From CAWIXB01 sp963839955 (GTDB lineage: Bacteria > Actinomycetota > Actinomycetes > JACCUZ01): 64,000 nucleotides of DNA. The notes under the pieces were generated by a model, which was given only the letters and a program-made list of their open reading frames with translations, was not told the origin of the DNA and did no database searches. The stretch spans positions 62,001-126,000 of the forward strand of contig CAWIXB010000001.1 in assembly GCA_963839955.1 (NCBI GenBank), read 5' to 3'. The first letter of the stretch is position 1; each line of letters begins with the position of its first letter. This document shows, piece after piece, positions 25,258 through 33,752 of this stretch. Made by a program: the position numbers and the translations under genes.

Positions 25258-27525
25258 CTAGCCCGAGGCCGCCACGACGTCCCGCTCGGGCGCCCGCTGA
25301 GCCGGCAGGTGGATCTCCGGCCGGCCCTCGATGTGCAGCTGCGGCAGTCGGCGGTCCAGCCATGCCGGCAGCCACCAGTTCGCCCGCCCCAGCAGGTGCA
25401 TCACGGCCGGGACCAGCAGCATCCGCACGACGGTCGCGTCGATGAGGATGGCCGAGGCCATGCCGACGCCGATCACCTTGAGGACGACGTCCGGACTGGG
25501 CACGAAGGCCGCGAAGACGGCGACCATGATCGCGGCCGCGGCCGTGATGACCCGGCCGGTCGACGCCAGCCCCTCCACGATGGCCCGCTCGTTGTTGCCC
25601 GTCCGCAGCCACGCTTCGCGCATCCGGCTGACGAGGAAGACCTCGTAGTCCATGGACAGGCCGAACAGCACCGCGAACATCAGCACGGGCACGAACGCCG
25701 GGAGGGGCGTCGGGGTGTCGATCCCGATGAGCTGACCTGCCCACCCGCCTTGGAGGACGAGCGCCACGACGCCGTACGCCGCGGCCACCGACAGCAGGTT
25801 CATCACGGCGGCCTTGAGCGCGACCGTGACCGATCGGAACGACAGGAGCAGCAGCAGCATCGACAGGAGGACCACCCCACCGATCAGCAGCGGTATGCGC
25901 TTGGCGATGTTGTCCGTGCTGTCGATCGACGTGGCGGTGACCCCGCCGACGTGCACATCGACGCCGGTGCCGGCGGTGGCGTCAGGAAGCGTCGAGTCGC
26001 GCAGCGTCTGGACCAGGTCCTCGGTGCGCGGGTCCTGGGGTCCGGCTGTGGGCACCACGGTGATGACCGCCGTGTCGCCCGCGGGGTTGAGTGCCGGCTC
26101 GAGGACCGTCGCGACGCCGGGGGTCGAGCGGACCGCCGCGCTGATGCTGTCCAGCGCGGCCTGGTCACCGCTGTTGGGCACCTCGGCGACCAGCAGCAGG
26201 GGGCCATTCATGCCCGGGCCGAACCCGTCGGCGAGCCTGTCGTAGGCCTGGCGGGTCTGCGTCTCCTCCTGGTTGTTGCCCGCGTCGGGGAAGCCGTAGC
26301 GGACGTCCAGGTACGGCGAGGCCAGCACCAGAAGCACGAGGACACCCAGACCCGCGGCCACGATGCGGTGCCTGTCGATCAGCCTGCTCCACCACAGCCA
26401 CGCGCCGGACGGCTCGACGTGACCACCGACGGCAACCTGGACAGGGCGGCGCCGGCCGAGCGGGAGCCGCCACCGGTCGACGTGCCGGCCGAAGTAGCCG
26501 AGCAGAGCCGGGAAGAGCGTGATGCTGGCGACCATCACGACGAGTACGCCGAGGATCGTGACGAGCGCAGCGCCGCGCATGAACGAGAGGCCCATGGCGA
26601 AGAGCCCGAGCAGGCTGATGACCACCGTGCTGCCCGCGACCATGACGGCGCGACCGGCAGTGTCGAGCGTGGCGACCGTCGCCGCCCGCGGCTCGAGTCC
26701 GGCGGCCCGCCACTCGCGGAAGCGGGTCACCATCAGCAGCGTGTAGTCCACACCGATGCCGATGCCCATCATGGTGGCCAGCGAGGTTGACCAGTCGGGT
26801 GCGTCGACGAGCGCGATGAGCAGTCCGGTCAGCGTCGAGCTGACGGCGAGCCCGGCGATCGCGACGAGCAGAGGCAGGCCGGCGGCAACCACCGAGCCGA
26901 AGGTGAGGAGCAGGATCAACGCGGCCGCCGCCAGCCCGATGCCCTCGGACCCGATCTCGGCAGCCTCTCCCTGCGTCACGGTCTGGCCGCCGAGGCTGAC
27001 GTCGAGCCCCGGCCGGTCGGCCTCCTCCGCGAGCGCGATCATCCGCTCGCTGTCGGCCACGGGCATGTCGACGGGGTTCACCACGTCCAGCCGGAGGTGC
27101 GCGACGAGCGTCTCGCCGTCGGCGGAGATGCTGCCGGGAACGGCGTAGGGGTCGTCGATGCTCTCGACGTGGGGGAAGTCCGCGAGCTCGCCCAGGAGCG
27201 CTTGCACGTTCGAGCGGACCGCGGCGTCCTCGACACCTGCGCCCGCGTGGACGACGACGTCGACTGTGTCGCCGGCCTGCGACGGGAACCGGCCTTCCAG
27301 GAGGTCCTGCGCCTGGCTGGAGTCCGAACCGGGCGCCGAGTAGTCGGCGGTGAAGTCGCCGCCGTACGCCGCGGCGAGCCCGGCTGCCAGGACGAGCGCG
27401 CCGATCCAGGCGAGGATCGTGCGGCCACGCTGCCGGTAGGCGAGGTCCGCGATGCGACCCAGCGGGCCCGGTCGCTGCACCGTCGGTGCGGTCGCCGGGG
27501 GATGTGTCGTCGTCGTACCAGCCAT
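25258..27525 (-). CDS. MMPL-family RND transporter
   Basis: A 755-residue inner-membrane exporter with two MMPL/RND repeats. Each has one helix, a large outside domain (for example DYSAPGSDSSQAQDLLEGRF) and a block of five helices. LFGLSMDYEVFLVSRMREAW in the second half and GIGVDYTLLMVTRFREW in the first carry the conserved proton-relay Asp-Tyr pairs. MMPL proteins export lipids, siderophores or drugs using the proton gradient. It is divergent from a TetR regulator with an operator-like region between, so inducible export is likely. The start is ATG 27525. Confidence 0.93.
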   Translation of the reverse strand: MAGTTTTHPPATAPTVQRPGPLGRIADLAYRQRGRTILAWIGALVLAAGLAAAYGGDFTADYSAPGSDSSQAQDLLEGRFPSQAGDTVDVVVHAGAGVEDAAVRSNVQALLGELADFPHVESIDDPYAVPGSISADGETLVAHLRLDVVNPVDMPVADSERMIALAEEADRPGLDVSLGGQTVTQGEAAEIGSEGIGLAAAALILLLTFGSVVAAGLPLLVAIAGLAVSSTLTGLLIALVDAPDWSTSLATMMGIGIGVDYTLLMVTRFREWRAAGLEPRAATVATLDTAGRAVMVAGSTVVISLLGLFAMGLSFMRGAALVTILGVLVVMVASITLFPALLGYFGRHVDRWRLPLGRRRPVQVAVGGHVEPSGAWLWWSRLIDRHRIVAAGLGVLVLLVLASPYLDVRYGFPDAGNNQEETQTRQAYDRLADGFGPGMNGPLLLVAEVPNSGDQAALDSISAAVRSTPGVATVLEPALNPAGDTAVITVVPTAGPQDPRTEDLVQTLRDSTLPDATAGTGVDVHVGGVTATSIDSTDNIAKRIPLLIGGVVLLSMLLLLLSFRSVTVALKAAVMNLLSVAAAYGVVALVLQGGWAGQLIGIDTPTPLPAFVPVLMFAVLFGLSMDYEVFLVSRMREAWLRTGNNERAIVEGLASTGRVITAAAAIMVAVFAAFVPSPDVVLKVIGVGMASAILIDATVVRMLLVPAVMHLLGRANWWLPAWLDRRLPQLHIEGRPEIHLPAQRAPERDVVAASG

Positions 27526-27559
27526 GGTGGGTGACCTTCGGTAGCAGGCGCGGGGGATC

Positions 27560-27633
27560 GTTACGCCTCATAACAAACACGAGTCCTCATCACTTGTCAA
27601 GAGGCTTTACTTGTGTGATGCTGCGTAACACAA
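27560..27633. promoter_or_regulatory. Candidate TetR operator region
   Basis: Between the divergent MMPL and tetR starts are two related elements: GTTACGCCTCATAAC (27560-27574, GTTA/TAAC arms) and TTGTGT-N11-ACACAA (27611-27633). The similar strings ATAACAAACAC and GTAACACAAAC recur beside them. A TTGTCA box at 27595-27600 could be a -35 element. Confidence 0.45.
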
Positions 27634-27654
27634 ACGCCCTGACTGGAGGGACCC

Positions 27655-28377
27655 TTGGTCGCCGACCCGACTCCCGCCACGCGTCGTGAGCGCACCCGCG
27701 CAGCGACGGTCGAGGAGATCAAGCGCACCGCGCTCGACCTGATGCGCGAACAGGGGACCACCGACATCCGGTTCACCGACATCGCCCGCACGATGGGCAT
27801 GACGCCGCCGGCGCTCTATCGCTACTTCGCGGACCGGGACGAACTGCTCACCGAGCTGATCACCGACGCGTACGTCGAGCTCGCCCGGCTGGTCGCCGAG
27901 GCGCGTGATCGCTGCGGCGAGAAGGACTTCGCCGGCCGGTGGAACGGTGTCGCGACGGCGTACCGCGAGTGGGCCCGGCACGAGCCGGAACAGTTCGCGC
28001 TCGTCCTCGGCATGCCGGTGCCTGGTTACGCCGCGCCCGACGAGGGGCCTACGACGGTGGCCGCGAAGGCTGCCATGGGGCAGCTCGCGGACCTGTTCAT
28101 CAGCGCTGCGCAGGCCGGCCGGCTACGCAAGCCTCTCGTCCGCGAGGCTGCTCCAGCCTTGGCGCACTGCGCGTCCGACAAGCACCCCGAGCTCGACGGC
28201 ATCGTCGCACCGGAGACGTTCCAGGCGATGTTGCATGCCTGGGCGTCGTTGCACGGCGTCGTGAGCCTCGAGGCGTATGGGCACCTGAACTGGATGGAGC
28301 CCGAGGCGCGGGACGCCCTCTTCGACAGCACCGTGCAGATGGCCGCGAAGGCAGCCGGCCTCCCCGGGATCGCTTGA
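27655..28377 (+). CDS. TetR/AcrR-family regulator, likely repressor of the MMPL exporter
   Basis: A 240-residue one-component regulator. The N-terminal helix-turn-helix is IRFTDIARTMGMTPPALYRYFADRDELLTELI. The C-terminal ligand domain has the WASLHGVVSLEAYGHL segment of the TetR_C_13 (WHG) group. The start is TTG 27655, supported by GGAGGG 5 bases upstream and by the family N-terminus. It is divergent from the MMPL gene, the usual layout for a repressor of its neighbouring exporter. Confidence 0.9.
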   Translation: MVADPTPATRRERTRAATVEEIKRTALDLMREQGTTDIRFTDIARTMGMTPPALYRYFADRDELLTELITDAYVELARLVAEARDRCGEKDFAGRWNGVATAYREWARHEPEQFALVLGMPVPGYAAPDEGPTTVAAKAAMGQLADLFISAAQAGRLRKPLVREAAPALAHCASDKHPELDGIVAPETFQAMLHAWASLHGVVSLEAYGHLNWMEPEARDALFDSTVQMAAKAAGLPGIA

Positions 28378-28382
28378 CCGCG

Positions 28383-28484
28383 TTAGCGCCGGAGGAACGT
28401 CCTGCCTAACCGCCGTACCAGGCGGGAGAAGGCGAAACGAGGGTCCTCTTCCTCCTCTGTCACGTTTGTCCCGTGGTCGCTCAT
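28383..28484 (-). CDS. Micropeptide gene (33 residues)
   Basis: A short frame starts at ATG 28484, 9 bp after the stop of the membrane-protein gene, with AGGGGG about 5 bases upstream. The peptide has an acidic first half (VTEEEEDPRF) and a strongly basic amphipathic second half (SRLVRRLGRTFLRR). It is too short for standard gene callers. Its spacing and ribosome site suggest co-translation with the upstream membrane protein. No family is recognised and its function is unknown. Confidence 0.45.
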   Translation of the reverse strand: MSDHGTNVTEEEEDPRFAFSRLVRRLGRTFLRR

Positions 28485-28493
28485 GTCTGCCCC

Positions 28494-28997
28494 CTAACTC
28501 GCGAAGTGCAGTCCCGCCGCCAAGATAGCCACTTCCAGCACCAAGAGGGCGACCGCAATTCGATAGAGCCACGAGCAGCGGTGAAGTCTCTCGTCATTTT
28601 CGTTCCGCGCCTGGATGAGTTCACCCACGACGTAGGTCCTGATCGCGTCAATGTCGTCGCCAGCCGCGATCCGAGTCATGATCTTCTGGCTGCTCGCGCC
28701 GAACGCCCACCTCGAGAATGGCCAGTGGATGATCAGCACGACGGTGCCGACCAACATCAGGATGGCGACAAGGGCGACGGCTGCCCACCCCGGAAGTGTC
28801 TGACCCTTGGTGGCGTCGGCACTGATGAGCCCTACGCCAGCCGCGAAGGACGTGAGCAAGGCAGCGGTCACCAACAGGTTGGAGGCGCGGGTCCGAAGGT
28901 TGCCGAGCGTCGTGTCTTGTTGCTGCAAGCGGGCCACCGCGGCGTCGAACGCGAGGACGAGGCGAGGGTCTTCCGACCGCTCGGCGTGCACTGACAC
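28494..28997 (-). CDS. Three-helix membrane protein with N-terminal helical region
   Basis: A 167-residue protein. The first 40 residues are helical (AVARLQQQDTTLGNLRTRASNLL), followed by membrane helices at about 43-62, 73-95 and 141-161, with a soluble loop between helices 2 and 3. The QQ...LGNLRTRASNLLVTAALLTSF pattern recurs in uncharacterised actinobacterial membrane proteins. It resembles SLATT-like pore-domain proteins in layout, but I cannot assign it. The start is GTG 28997; GTG 28991 is possible. Confidence 0.7.
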   Translation of the reverse strand: MSVHAERSEDPRLVLAFDAAVARLQQQDTTLGNLRTRASNLLVTAALLTSFAAGVGLISADATKGQTLPGWAAVALVAILMLVGTVVLIIHWPFSRWAFGASSQKIMTRIAAGDDIDAIRTYVVGELIQARNENDERLHRCSWLYRIAVALLVLEVAILAAGLHFAS

Positions 28998-29016
28998 GAG
29001 CGTCAGCGTGGCAGAT

Positions 29017-29295
29017 TCAGCCGCCGATGACCACGTTCCACGGGCGCACCGTCCACGCCTGCACCAGCCCGCCGCGGACGTAGGGGTCGCGCTCGGCGAA
29101 GTCGCTGACCACCGACCGATCCTCCGTCGCCCACACGAGCATGGCCCGGTCGGCGGGGTCGGTCAGCGCGCCGGCCAGGACCAGGTCACCACGCTCGTGC
29201 GCCGCCTTGGCCAGGCCCAGGTGTTCATCGCGCAGCGGCGCCCGGCGCTCGAGGTAGTCGTCGACGAGCGTGTACTCGAGAACGAGGTGTGCCAC
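29017..29295 (-). CDS. YciI-like protein
   Basis: A 92-residue YCII-superfamily protein (ferredoxin-like dimer) with VAHLVLEYTLVDDYLERRAPL, RDEHLGLAKAAHERGDLVLAGAL and FAERDPYVRGGLVQAWTVRPW. The His and Asp of the conserved YciI site are present. The GTG start at 29295 follows AAGGGA. It ends 19 bp before the three-helix membrane protein on the same strand. Function unknown. Confidence 0.85.
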   Translation of the reverse strand: MAHLVLEYTLVDDYLERRAPLRDEHLGLAKAAHERGDLVLAGALTDPADRAMLVWATEDRSVVSDFAERDPYVRGGLVQAWTVRPWNVVIGG

Positions 29296-29418
29296 GGTGA
29301 CCGTCCCTTCCTGGAGCTTCCGGCGAACCCGTCTAAACCTAGATTGTCGGTACACCCGCCTGACATGAGGTCTAGCGTCGAGAGCGTTCGCCATCGCCGG
29401 AACCGCGGGGGATCGCCC

Positions 29419-29928
29419 ATGACCGAATCAACATCGACGCCGCAGGCCGAAGGCGAGCCACAGGCATCCACGCCACCTGCCCCGCCCGCGCTCGGGCAGC
29501 AGCCACCTCCTCCACCGCCAGGCTTCCCGGTGCAGCAGGGCGGCTACCCGCCCGCACACCTGGGTGCCCCGCCGATCGGCAAGGTGCGCCGGACCGGCTT
29601 CGCCATTTTCATGACGATCATCACCCTGGGCTTCTACAGCCTCTACTGGTACTTCCAGGTCCACGAGGAGATGAAGCGTCACCGGGGCAGCGGCCTCGGC
29701 GGTCTCGTCGCGCTGCTTATCGCGTTCTTCGTCGGCATCGTGATGCCCTTCCTCACCTCCGACGAGGTCGGCGGGCTCTACGAGGCACGGGGTCAGGAGA
29801 AGCCCGTCAGCGCGCTCACCGGCCTGTGGTACTTCCCCGGCATGTTCATCCTGATCGGCCCGATCGTCTGGTTCGTCAAGACGAACCGCGCCATCAACTC
29901 CTACTGGCGCTCACTCGGCGCGGTCTGA
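29419..29928 (+). CDS. DUF4234 domain membrane protein
   Basis: A 169-residue protein with a Pro/Gln-rich disordered N-terminus (about 1-53). A DUF4234-type membrane region follows: FAIFMTIITLGFYSLYWYFQVHEEMKRH, a second helix (VALLIAFFVGIVMPFL) and a third ending WFVKTNRAINSYWRSLGA. The role is unknown. ATG 29419 is the start that leaves the domain intact. It is divergent from the yciI-like gene. Confidence 0.85.
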   Translation: MTESTSTPQAEGEPQASTPPAPPALGQQPPPPPPGFPVQQGGYPPAHLGAPPIGKVRRTGFAIFMTIITLGFYSLYWYFQVHEEMKRHRGSGLGGLVALLIAFFVGIVMPFLTSDEVGGLYEARGQEKPVSALTGLWYFPGMFILIGPIVWFVKTNRAINSYWRSLGAV

Positions 29929-29977
29929 TCGCCCGACCGGCTGGCTAGGGAGAACGCCGCTCGGGGATGATCCCCGG

Positions 29978-30358
29978 ATGACGAACGATCACGGCCTGAC
30001 GCTGACTACCGTCAACATCGGTGCACCTGTCCCCGGCGAACTGGCGCGCTTCTATGCACGCCTGCTCGGCTGGCAGATCGCCAGCGAGCAGTCCGACGAC
30101 GTGATCTTGCGGTCCGCCGACGGCGGTGTCGGCCTCTCCTTTCAGACCGAGGCGTCCTACGTCCGGCCGGTCTGGCCCGCCGGGCCGGGCGACCAGCAGA
30201 TGATGATGCATCTTGAGATCCGCGTCGACGACCTGGACGCTTCGGTGAACCACGCGCTGGCGTGTGGCGCGACCCTGGCCGACTACCAGCCGCAGGACGA
30301 CGTCCGCGTCTGCCTCGACCCGGCAGGCCACCCGTTCTGCCTCTGGATCGAGACCTGA
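29978..30358 (+). CDS. VOC-superfamily (glyoxalase-like) protein
   Basis: A 126-residue vicinal-oxygen-chelate domain protein: LTTVNIGAPVPGELARFYARLLGW, MMMHLEIRVDDLDASVNHALACGA and VRVCLDPAGHPFCLWIET. The metal-site histidine (MMHLEI) and the C-terminal aspartate/histidine pattern suggest a possible metal-binding pocket. The substrate is not predictable; relatives include resistance and detoxification proteins. The stop is 4 bp before the GNAT gene, so they form an operon. Confidence 0.88.
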   Translation: MTNDHGLTLTTVNIGAPVPGELARFYARLLGWQIASEQSDDVILRSADGGVGLSFQTEASYVRPVWPAGPGDQQMMMHLEIRVDDLDASVNHALACGATLADYQPQDDVRVCLDPAGHPFCLWIET

Positions 30359-30362
30359 CCTG

Positions 30363-31130
30363 ATGGACACGGACGCGGTGCTCGCGGCGTACGACGAGCA
30401 GATCCGGCAACGCCCCCAGCATGACCCGGAGGCGCTCGTCGAGCGCGCGGACGGCGTCGTACGAAGTGCGTCGACGGCGTGGACCGGGGTGACCTGGTCG
30501 GACCTGGACAGTGAGTCCGCGGACGCCGCGATCGCGGCACAGATCAGCCGGTTCGCGCCGTTGTCCCGCGACTGGGAGTGGAAGCACTACTCGTACGACA
30601 AGCCTGCGGACCTGCCCGAGCGGCTGCTCGCGGCGGGGTTCACGCCTGACCCTGTCGAGGCGTTGCTCGTCGCCGAGATCGCCGAGCTCGACGTCGACGT
30701 GCCAGCGCCGGACGGAGTGCTGCTGCAGCAAGTCGTCGACGAGGAAGGCGTGGCGGCGGTCGTGCGCGTGCACGACCAGGTCTTCGGTGACGACCACTCC
30801 GACGTGGGCACGGCCATGCTGCGCGGACTCGCGCAACAGCCGCCGTCACTGGCCGCCGTGATCGCAGTCGCAGGCGGGACGCCGGTCGCCGCCTGCCGCG
30901 TGGAGTTCCATGCCGGCACCGACTTCGCGAGCCTGTGGGGCGGCGGCACGCTCGCGGAATGGCGGCGCCGCGGGGTGTTCCGCTCTCTGGTGGCCTATCG
31001 CGCGGCGTTGGCCGCGGCGCGCGGCTTCCGGTTCCTCCAGGTCGACGCGTCGCCGGACAGTCGACCGATCCTCAAGCGGCTGGGCTTCGTCGAGCTCGCG
31101 ACGACCACGCCGTTCGTGCACCCTGCGTGA
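30363..31130 (+). CDS. GNAT-family N-acetyltransferase
   Basis: A 255-residue acyltransferase whose C-terminal half is the GNAT domain. The acetyl-CoA loop is LAEWRRRGVFRSLVAYRAALAA, followed by GFRFLQVDASPDSRPILKRLGFVEL. The N-terminal half is a divergent GNAT-like helper domain. The acceptor is unknown. The ATG at 30363 overlaps no other gene and follows the VOC stop closely. Confidence 0.88.
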   Translation: MDTDAVLAAYDEQIRQRPQHDPEALVERADGVVRSASTAWTGVTWSDLDSESADAAIAAQISRFAPLSRDWEWKHYSYDKPADLPERLLAAGFTPDPVEALLVAEIAELDVDVPAPDGVLLQQVVDEEGVAAVVRVHDQVFGDDHSDVGTAMLRGLAQQPPSLAAVIAVAGGTPVAACRVEFHAGTDFASLWGGGTLAEWRRRGVFRSLVAYRAALAAARGFRFLQVDASPDSRPILKRLGFVELATTTPFVHPA

Positions 31131-31167
31131 CGCAGCCGCGGGCGCCAACGAGCGGTGCTGAGACTCG

Positions 31168-32394
31168 TCATGCCAGGGCGTCTTTCCTGCGCCGGAGGAA
31201 GTCGCGCTCGCTCGCGTTCTCGGCACGGGCGAGCGCCTCGCCGTACGCCGTTGCCGCCTCGTCGTGGCGATCCAGCCGACGGAGCAGGTCGGCACGGACG
31301 GCGTGGAACAGGTGATAGCCGTCGAGGTCGAGGCTGTCGACGAGCGTGAGCGCGGCGTCGGGTCCTTCGACCTCGGCGACCGCGACCGCGCGGTTGAGGG
31401 CGACGACGGGGCTCGGCGCGAGCGCCATCAGCTGGTCATAGAGCGCCAGGATCTGTGACCAGTCAGTCGCGTCCGCGGTCGGCGCGTCAGTGTGCACGGC
31501 GTTGATCGCTGCCTGGACCTGGTAGGGCCCGGGCTGGTTGCGGCGTAGGCACTCGCGCACGATCGCCTGGCCCTCGGCGATGAGGTCGTGGTTCCAGCGG
31601 CGGCGGTCCTGGTCTGCCATCAGCACGAGGCCGCCGTCGGGGGTGGTGCGGGTGCGCCGGCGCGACTCGACGAGCAGCATCAGCGCGAGCAGACCCATGA
31701 CCTCGGGCTCGTCGGGCATGAGCTCGGCCAGCAGCCGGCCGAGCCGGATCGCCTCGGCGCAGAGGTCCTCGCGCACCAGCCGGTCACCCGAGCTCGCCGT
31801 GTATCCCTCGTTGAAGATGAGGTAGACGACGGCAAGCACCGCGCGGAGCCGCTCGGGGAGGTCGGCCTCGTAGGGCACGCGGTAGGGGATGTTCGCGTCC
31901 CGGATCTTGCCCTTGGCCCGGACCAGTCGCTGGCCCATCGTCGGCTCCGGCACCAGGAAGGCATGCGCGATCTCGGCGGTGCTGAGACCTCCGAGGAGCC
32001 GGAGGGTCAGGCAGATCTGGGCGGTGCTGGCGAGCGCTGGGTGGCAGCAGGTGAAGATCAGGCGCAGCCGGTCGTCGCGCACGGCGCCCTCCTCGGCCGG
32101 TTCGTCTCGCGCGTGCAGCAGCGCGGCCTGGGCGTGCTTGTCCTTTCGGGATGCTTCCCGCCGGAGGCGGTCGATCGCCTTGTTGCGGGCGGTCGTGATG
32201 ATCCAGCCGGCCGGGCTCGGAGGAAGGCCGTCAGACGGCCACCGCCGGATCGCCGTGGTGAACGCGTCTTGGACGGCTTCCTCCGCGACGTCGATGTCAC
32301 CGAAGACGCGGACCAGCACGGCGACCGCGCGGCCGTACTCCTCGCGGAACACACGGTCGATCTCCGAGGTCGGGACATCGGGCACGCCAGGCAC
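31168..32394 (-). CDS. ECF42-group RNA polymerase sigma factor
   Basis: A 408-residue sigma factor. Sigma-2 (VFGDIDVAEEAVQDAFTTAIRRW) and sigma-4 (LLGGLSTAEIAHAFLVPEPTMGQRLVRAK) are followed by a 200-residue C-terminal extension with TPR-like helices (DUF6596: VYLIFNEGYTASSG to HLFHAVRADLLRRLDRHDEAA). The extension and the adjacent DGPF-domain gene define ECF42, which uses no classic anti-sigma factor. The likely start is GTG 32394; GTG 32385 is possible. The gap to the DGPF gene is 8 bp. Confidence 0.92.
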   Translation of the reverse strand: MPGVPDVPTSEIDRVFREEYGRAVAVLVRVFGDIDVAEEAVQDAFTTAIRRWPSDGLPPSPAGWIITTARNKAIDRLRREASRKDKHAQAALLHARDEPAEEGAVRDDRLRLIFTCCHPALASTAQICLTLRLLGGLSTAEIAHAFLVPEPTMGQRLVRAKGKIRDANIPYRVPYEADLPERLRAVLAVVYLIFNEGYTASSGDRLVREDLCAEAIRLGRLLAELMPDEPEVMGLLALMLLVESRRRTRTTPDGGLVLMADQDRRRWNHDLIAEGQAIVRECLRRNQPGPYQVQAAINAVHTDAPTADATDWSQILALYDQLMALAPSPVVALNRAVAVAEVEGPDAALTLVDSLDLDGYHLFHAVRADLLRRLDRHDEAATAYGEALARAENASERDFLRRRKDALA

Positions 32395-32402
32395 GCTAGG
32401 TC

Positions 32403-32756
32403 TCAGCCGCTGGCCGCGTGGTCGAACGGGCGCACCTCGATCGGCAGGCCGGTGGCCTGCGCCATCCTTCGGCCCCACCCGAGTGCCACATCGAGATCGG
32501 GTGCGTCGACGACGGTGAACCCGCCCAGGTGCTCCTTGCCCTCGGCGTACGGGCCGTCGGTGGTGAGCACCTCACCGTCCTTGGGTCGCATCACGGTGGC
32601 GGTGCTCGGTGCATGCAGTCCGCCGGCGAAGACCCATCCACCGGCGGCCTTGATCTCCTGATTGAGGACGTCGAGGTCGTGCATGACCGCGTCCATGTCG
32701 ACCTCGGGCGGCGGCGGCCCGTCGGGCTGATAGACGGCGAGGAGGTACTGCGTCAT
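32403..32756 (-). CDS. DGPF (YCII-related) domain protein, ECF42 partner
   Basis: A 117-residue protein with MTQYLLAVYQPDG at the start and the diagnostic VLTTDGPYAEGKEHLGGF followed by ARRMAQATGLPIEVRPF-like sequence. DGPF proteins are the conserved genetic partners and targets of ECF42 sigma factors; their biochemical activity is not settled. The ATG at 32756 is preceded by GGAG. The gene lies directly upstream of the sigma factor on the same strand. Confidence 0.92.
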   Translation of the reverse strand: MTQYLLAVYQPDGPPPPEVDMDAVMHDLDVLNQEIKAAGGWVFAGGLHAPSTATVMRPKDGEVLTTDGPYAEGKEHLGGFTVVDAPDLDVALGWGRRMAQATGLPIEVRPFDHAASG

Positions 32757-32834
32757 GTCATGCTCCATTCTCTTGAGGGGCGGGCTGTGAAGCCCTTTGC
32801 CCTCTACACGAACGGCGTTCGCCCAGATCGACAC

Positions 32835-33332
32835 CTACGACGACAGCTCGACCGGCAGACGGGAGTCGACGCCTGTGCCGTACTCCGGGTCGCGCCCCCG
32901 GATGAGTAGCGAATGGTCGGTGACGGTGGCCCGGTAGAGCCGGATGTTCTCCGGCGGCTGGACGTCGCCGAGGCCGAACTCCGAGAGCCCGGCGATCGAA
33001 CCGGACCGGTGACGGGCGTTGTAGGCCCCGAGCCCGCTCTCCAGATCGGCTGTGGGCACTTCCCCGGCGCGAGCCGACATGTAGACCGCTTGAGCCCCGC
33101 CGATCGGCACCGAGGAGTCGAACACGACGATGCTCACCTCGGGGCGCGCCGCGATGTTGCGTGAGTGCTTGGCGTCGGGCGAGGAGACCCAGTAGAGGTC
33201 GGCGTATCCGTCCGGTGAGAAGAAGACCGGTGTGGCCCAGGGTCGCCCGGACTCGTCGGCGGTCGCCAGCGTCATGTACTTGTTCGTGTCGATAACACTT
33301 CTCGCCCGTGCATCGAGGTCAGGGTTCGTCAA
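32835..33332 (-). CDS. Pyridoxamine 5'-phosphate oxidase family protein
   Basis: A 165-residue split-barrel flavin-binding protein: KYMTLATADESGRPWATPVFFSPDG, YWVSSPDAKHSRNIAARPEVSIVVFD and a C-terminal substrate region. Members bind FMN or F420; the reaction is unknown. The start is TTG 33332, supported by AAAGGAGAG about 8 bases upstream and by family alignment (no other start gives the N-terminal helix). Confidence 0.88.
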   Translation of the reverse strand: MTNPDLDARARSVIDTNKYMTLATADESGRPWATPVFFSPDGYADLYWVSSPDAKHSRNIAARPEVSIVVFDSSVPIGGAQAVYMSARAGEVPTADLESGLGAYNARHRSGSIAGLSEFGLGDVQPPENIRLYRATVTDHSLLIRGRDPEYGTGVDSRLPVELSS

Positions 33333-33359
33333 CGTCTCGCTCTCCTTTCGCTGGCGCTG

Positions 33360-33731
33360 TCAGCTGATCAGCGTGGTCTTCGGTCGGATGACGCAGAACT
33401 CGTTGCCCTCGGGGTCCGCGAGCACGGTCCACGACTCCTCGCCGGTCTGGCCGATATCCACCCGGCGTGCGCCGAGTGCGAGAAGCCGTTCGATCTCGGC
33501 GTCCCGGTCGTCGGCGCTGGTGGTGAGGTCGACGTGCAGGCGGTTCTTGACGGTCTTCGCGTCCGGCGACGGCATGAAGCACATGCCGACGGGCGCGGTC
33601 TCCTCCGGCCCGATGACGACCTCGCGCTCCCGCTCGGACAGGATCCGCCAGCCGAGCGCCTGCGCCCAGAAGGCGGCCAGTTCTGGCAGGTCATGGGCGT
33701 CGACGACGACGTGGTGCAGCGACAGGGGCAT
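33360..33731 (-). CDS. VOC-superfamily protein
   Basis: A 123-residue glyoxalase/bleomycin-resistance-like protein: LHHVVVDAHDLPELAAFWAQALGW, NRLHVDLTTSADDRDAEIERLLALGA and WTVLADPEGNEFCVIRP. The His and Glu positions of the VOC metal site are conserved. It ends 27 bp before the PPOX gene, so the two are probably co-transcribed. Substrate unknown. Confidence 0.9.
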   Translation of the reverse strand: MPLSLHHVVVDAHDLPELAAFWAQALGWRILSEREREVVIGPEETAPVGMCFMPSPDAKTVKNRLHVDLTTSADDRDAEIERLLALGARRVDIGQTGEESWTVLADPEGNEFCVIRPKTTLIS

Positions 33732-33752
33732 GACGGCCAGTGTGCTCGATGG

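Noticed and set aside
29365..31130. A defence island around 28-31 kb
   Set aside because: The genes there (DUF4234, VOC, GNAT, YciI) are common chromosomal families; only the small membrane/micropeptide pair remains unexplained.
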